DNA from: Microbacterium sp.
Lineage (GTDB): Bacteria > Actinomycetota > Actinomycetes > Actinomycetales > Microbacteriaceae
DNA length: 7,147 nt
Reading direction: 5' to 3'
Assembly: GCA_003476465.1 (NCBI GenBank)
Contig: DMUE01000069.1
Coordinates: 3,045 to 10,191 of the forward strand
The notes beneath the pieces are model-generated. The model was not told where the DNA came from. It saw only the letters and a program-made list of their open reading frames with translations, and did no database searches. Of this stretch, positions 5,650 through 7,147 are shown piece after piece. Made by a program: the position numbers and the translations under genes. Each line of letters begins with the position of its first letter. Within the stretch, counting starts at the first letter, position 1.

Positions 5650-5667
5650 AACGCTGACAGGCGTTTT
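5650..5667 (+). terminator. Weak hairpin with T-run, possible plus-strand terminator
   Basis: AACGC and GCGTT form a 5-bp stem around a 6-nt loop (TGACAG), and the right arm runs into TTTT. It reads correctly as an intrinsic terminator only for plus-strand transcription, such as read-through from rmuC, which ends about 330 bp upstream. The stem is short, so this could be chance. Confidence 0.25.
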
Positions 5668-5746
5668 CCATTCTGCCAGACCGGCGCGCGGGGGTCGGCC
5701 GGAGTGGTCTGTCGTCCCGTCGGCGGCGTCCCCGCCCTGCCATCGA

Positions 5747-5769
5747 CCGACCGGGGGTGTCCGGGTCGG
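5747..5769 (-). terminator. Hairpin just downstream of glpX
   Basis: CCGACC (5747-5752) pairs with GGTCGG (5764-5769) across an 11-nt loop. It begins 20 bp past the glpX stop codon, a reasonable place for transcription to end or for 3'-end protection. No T-run follows on the minus strand. A separate 12-bp palindrome CCCGAGCTCGGG lies at 5772-5783, between this hairpin and the stop. Confidence 0.25.
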
Positions 5770-5789
5770 CTCCCGAGCTCGGGCTGCTG

Positions 5790-6779
5790 TCAGAGCCACT
5801 TGGACGTGAGGTGCTCCGAGCTGATGCGCCGCAGGGTGCCCGATCGACCCCGCAAAACGACGCTCTCGCTGTAGATGAAGCCGCCTTCCCGCCGCACACC
5901 GGCCACGAGCTGGCCGTCCGTCACACCGGTTGCGACGAAGATCGTGTTGTCCCCGGTCACAAGCTCATCGGACTCGTAGACATAGCCGTCTGTCTTCAGC
6001 CCGGCGTCGGCACCCTTCTGCTTCTCGACGTCGTCCCTCGGCCACAGCCGGCCCTGGATGTGGCCGCCGAGAGCCTTGATCGCGCACGCCGTGACGATTC
6101 CCTCCGGACTGCCCCCGACACCGACGCACATGTCTGTGCGCGCGTTGTGCCGAGCGGCGTTGATGCCCCCGGCGACATCGCCGTCAGACATCAGACGCGT
6201 CCCGGCTCCCGCGGCGCGGATGTCCGCGATGAGCTGCTCGTGGCGCGGGCGATTCAGCACGGACACCACCATCTCGTCGACGGGCTTGCCGAGCGCCTTC
6301 GCAAGGAGGCGGATGTTCTCCCCGACGGGAAGGCGGATGTCGACGACGCCGACGCCCGCGGGGCCCGTCACGAGCTTGTCCATATAGAAGACGGACGAGG
6401 CGTCCAGCATCGTGCCTCGGTCCGACACCGCGATGACCGAAAGGGCATTCTGCCGACCGGCGGCGGTGAGCGAGGTGCCATCGATCGGGTCCACGGCGAC
6501 GTCGCACTGCGGGCCGCGGCCGTTTCCGACTCGTTCGCCGTTGAACAGCATCGGCGCCTCGTCCTTCTCGCCCTCCCCGATGACGATGACGCCGTCGAAG
6601 TTGACCGTCGCGAAGAACGCTCGCATGGCGTCCACCGCCGCCGCATCGGCCGCGATCTTGTCGCCCCGTCCGATGAACGGCACGGCTCGGATCGACGCCG
6701 CCTCGGTAGCCCGCACGAGTTCGAGTGCGAGGTTGCGATCGGGATGCAGGGGGCTCATGTCGCCGCTGATGCTGACCAT
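5790..6779 (-). CDS. glpX: Class II fructose-1,6-bisphosphatase GlpX
   Basis: GlpX hydrolyses fructose 1,6-bisphosphate to fructose 6-phosphate and phosphate, the committed gluconeogenic step. It acts in the cytoplasm and depends on Mg or Mn. The protein has 329 residues, close to the usual 320-350. Family motifs are GEGEKDEAPM at 68-77, the phosphatase signature DPIDGT at 97-102, SDRGTM at 119-124, the segment LMSDGDVAGGINAA (196-209), and GGSPEG at 222-227. Asp97, Asp100 and Glu226 are the likely metal ligands, and Thr102 matches the catalytic threonine position. The start is the ATG at 6779. A second ATG at codon 8 is possible, but a -10 box sits exactly 6 nt before the first one. No Shine-Dalgarno is present. 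It is divergent from the aldolase gene, which produces its substrate. This is probably the main FBPase of the organism, but a class I enzyme elsewhere cannot be excluded from this window. Confidence 0.97.
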   Translation of the reverse strand: MVSISGDMSPLHPDRNLALELVRATEAASIRAVPFIGRGDKIAADAAAVDAMRAFFATVNFDGVIVIGEGEKDEAPMLFNGERVGNGRGPQCDVAVDPIDGTSLTAAGRQNALSVIAVSDRGTMLDASSVFYMDKLVTGPAGVGVVDIRLPVGENIRLLAKALGKPVDEMVVSVLNRPRHEQLIADIRAAGAGTRLMSDGDVAGGINAARHNARTDMCVGVGGSPEGIVTACAIKALGGHIQGRLWPRDDVEKQKGADAGLKTDGYVYESDELVTGDNTIFVATGVTDGQLVAGVRREGGFIYSESVVLRGRSGTLRRISSEHLTSKWL

Positions 6780-6785
6780 ATCGTC

Positions 6786-6791
6786 AGCCTA
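6786..6791 (-). promoter_or_regulatory. -10 box of a probable leaderless glpX promoter
   Basis: The minus strand reads TAGGCT, then 6 nt (GACGAT), then the glpX ATG at 6779, so the predicted transcript begins with the start codon. A partial -35, TTCGGA (rc of 6809-6814), lies at 17 nt spacing and matches 3 of 6 bases of TTGACA. Confidence 0.5.
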
Positions 6792-6918
6792 ACCATGCAC
6801 GTGCGTCTTCCGAACTCCTTTCACGGCCGTGGCGGCGAAGGAATCGCGGTTCTTGCCTGAAAGACAAGCAGCCCACCGTCTCGGCGAACCGGGTCCGTCG
6901 GGCATCGAAGGCGCTCGG

Positions 6919-6924
6919 TAGAGT
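6919..6924 (+). promoter_or_regulatory. Probable -10 box of the aldolase promoter
   Basis: TAGAGT fits the actinobacterial TAnnnT form. It would place the transcription start near 6931 and give a leader of about 53 nt before the ATG at 6984. No convincing -35 is seen at 17-18 nt spacing, so an activator or an alternative sigma factor is possible. Confidence 0.4.
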
Positions 6925-6983
6925 AAATGGCACACCTCCCGATCCGTGATAGCCGCGCCTTCCGATTCCTAAGGAGCACCCCG

Positions 6984-7147
6984 ATGCCCGTCGCCACCCC
7001 CGAGCAGTACGCCGACATGCTGGATCGCGCCAAGGCCGGCGGCTTCGCCTATCCCGCGATCAACGTCTCGAGTTCGCAGACCATCAACGCCGCACTCCAG
7101 GGCCTGACCGAGGCCGGTTCGGACGGGATCCTCCAGGTCACGACCGG
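6984..7147 (+). CDS. fbaA: Class II fructose-bisphosphate aldolase, N-terminal part
   Basis: The first 54 codons of a class II (metal-dependent) aldolase, which reversibly condenses glyceraldehyde 3-phosphate and dihydroxyacetone phosphate into fructose 1,6-bisphosphate. The frame runs open to the right edge of the window. Visible family features are the opening helix ending in AKAGGFAYPAINVSSSQT (16-33), where the F-A-x-P-A-x-N stretch forms the first barrel strand, and the second strand DGILQVTTG (47-55; the last codon is cut after two bases). The zinc ligands and the catalytic aspartate lie beyond the edge and cannot be checked. The start is firm: AAGGAG at 6971-6976, then 7 nt, then ATG, with the protein start matching the family. 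It diverges from glpX, placing two consecutive steps of glycolysis/gluconeogenesis back to back. Confidence 0.93.
   Translation, partial: MPVATPEQYADMLDRAKAGGFAYPAINVSSSQTINAALQGLTEAGSDGILQVTT

Noticed and set aside
5623..5651. Minus-strand promoter for the small membrane protein, with -35 TTGACC (5651-5646)
   Set aside because: The -35 is good, but at 16-18 nt spacing the candidate -10 sequences are GCACAC or CACACA, which do not fit TAnnnT.
5757..6860. A 367-codon plus-strand open frame opposite glpX
   Set aside because: It is the antisense shadow of glpX, which has every expected family motif.
1..7147. Mobile element, phage, CRISPR, toxin-antitoxin or defence island
   Set aside because: No transposase, integrase, terminal repeats, tandem repeat array or recognised defence domain is seen. 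The two nucleases are ordinary chromosomal types and composition looks even across the window.

Overview
This is ordinary high-GC chromosomal DNA from an actinobacterium. Gene content and protein style suggest Microbacteriaceae, probably Microbacterium or a close relative, but that placement comes from recognition of the protein families and was not tested by any search. There are GTG starts, a strong third-position G/C bias, TAnnnT-type -10 boxes, and several starts with no Shine-Dalgarno sequence but a -10 box immediately upstream, as in leaderless actinobacterial genes. I see no tRNA, rRNA, CRISPR array, transposase, integrase or attachment site.

Layout. Positions 1-408, minus strand: two small acidic, low-complexity proteins, the second cut off by the left edge of the window. 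Positions 586-936, plus: a stand-alone LysR-type winged helix-turn-helix with a lysine-rich tail, divergent from the acidic pair. Positions 978-3021, minus: in transcription order, the P-loop NTPase YchF, an 85-residue two-pass membrane protein of the PLDc_N type, and a small alpha/beta hydrolase whose nucleophile serine is replaced by alanine. Positions 3292-5323, plus, divergent from ychF: a DnaQ-like DEDDh exonuclease followed by rmuC. Positions 5301-5609, minus: a small protein with a C-terminal membrane helix, overlapping the end of rmuC tail to tail by 23 bp. Positions 5790-6779, minus: glpX, class II fructose-1,6-bisphosphatase. Positions 6984-7147, plus: the first 54 codons of a class II fructose-bisphosphate aldolase, divergent from glpX.

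How the genes fit together. The clearest functional link is at the right end. The aldolase makes or splits fructose 1,6-bisphosphate, and GlpX hydrolyses it in the gluconeogenic direction. The two genes share a 204-bp divergent promoter region. In the centre, two DNA-processing nucleases run together. The left third holds small proteins of unknown role around the conserved translation-associated ATPase YchF.

I found no convincing new multi-gene system. The points most worth a second look are the nucleophile-less hydrolase, the LysR DNA-binding domain without an effector domain, the rmuC tail-to-tail overlap, and the probable leaderless starts of ychF, rmuC and glpX.
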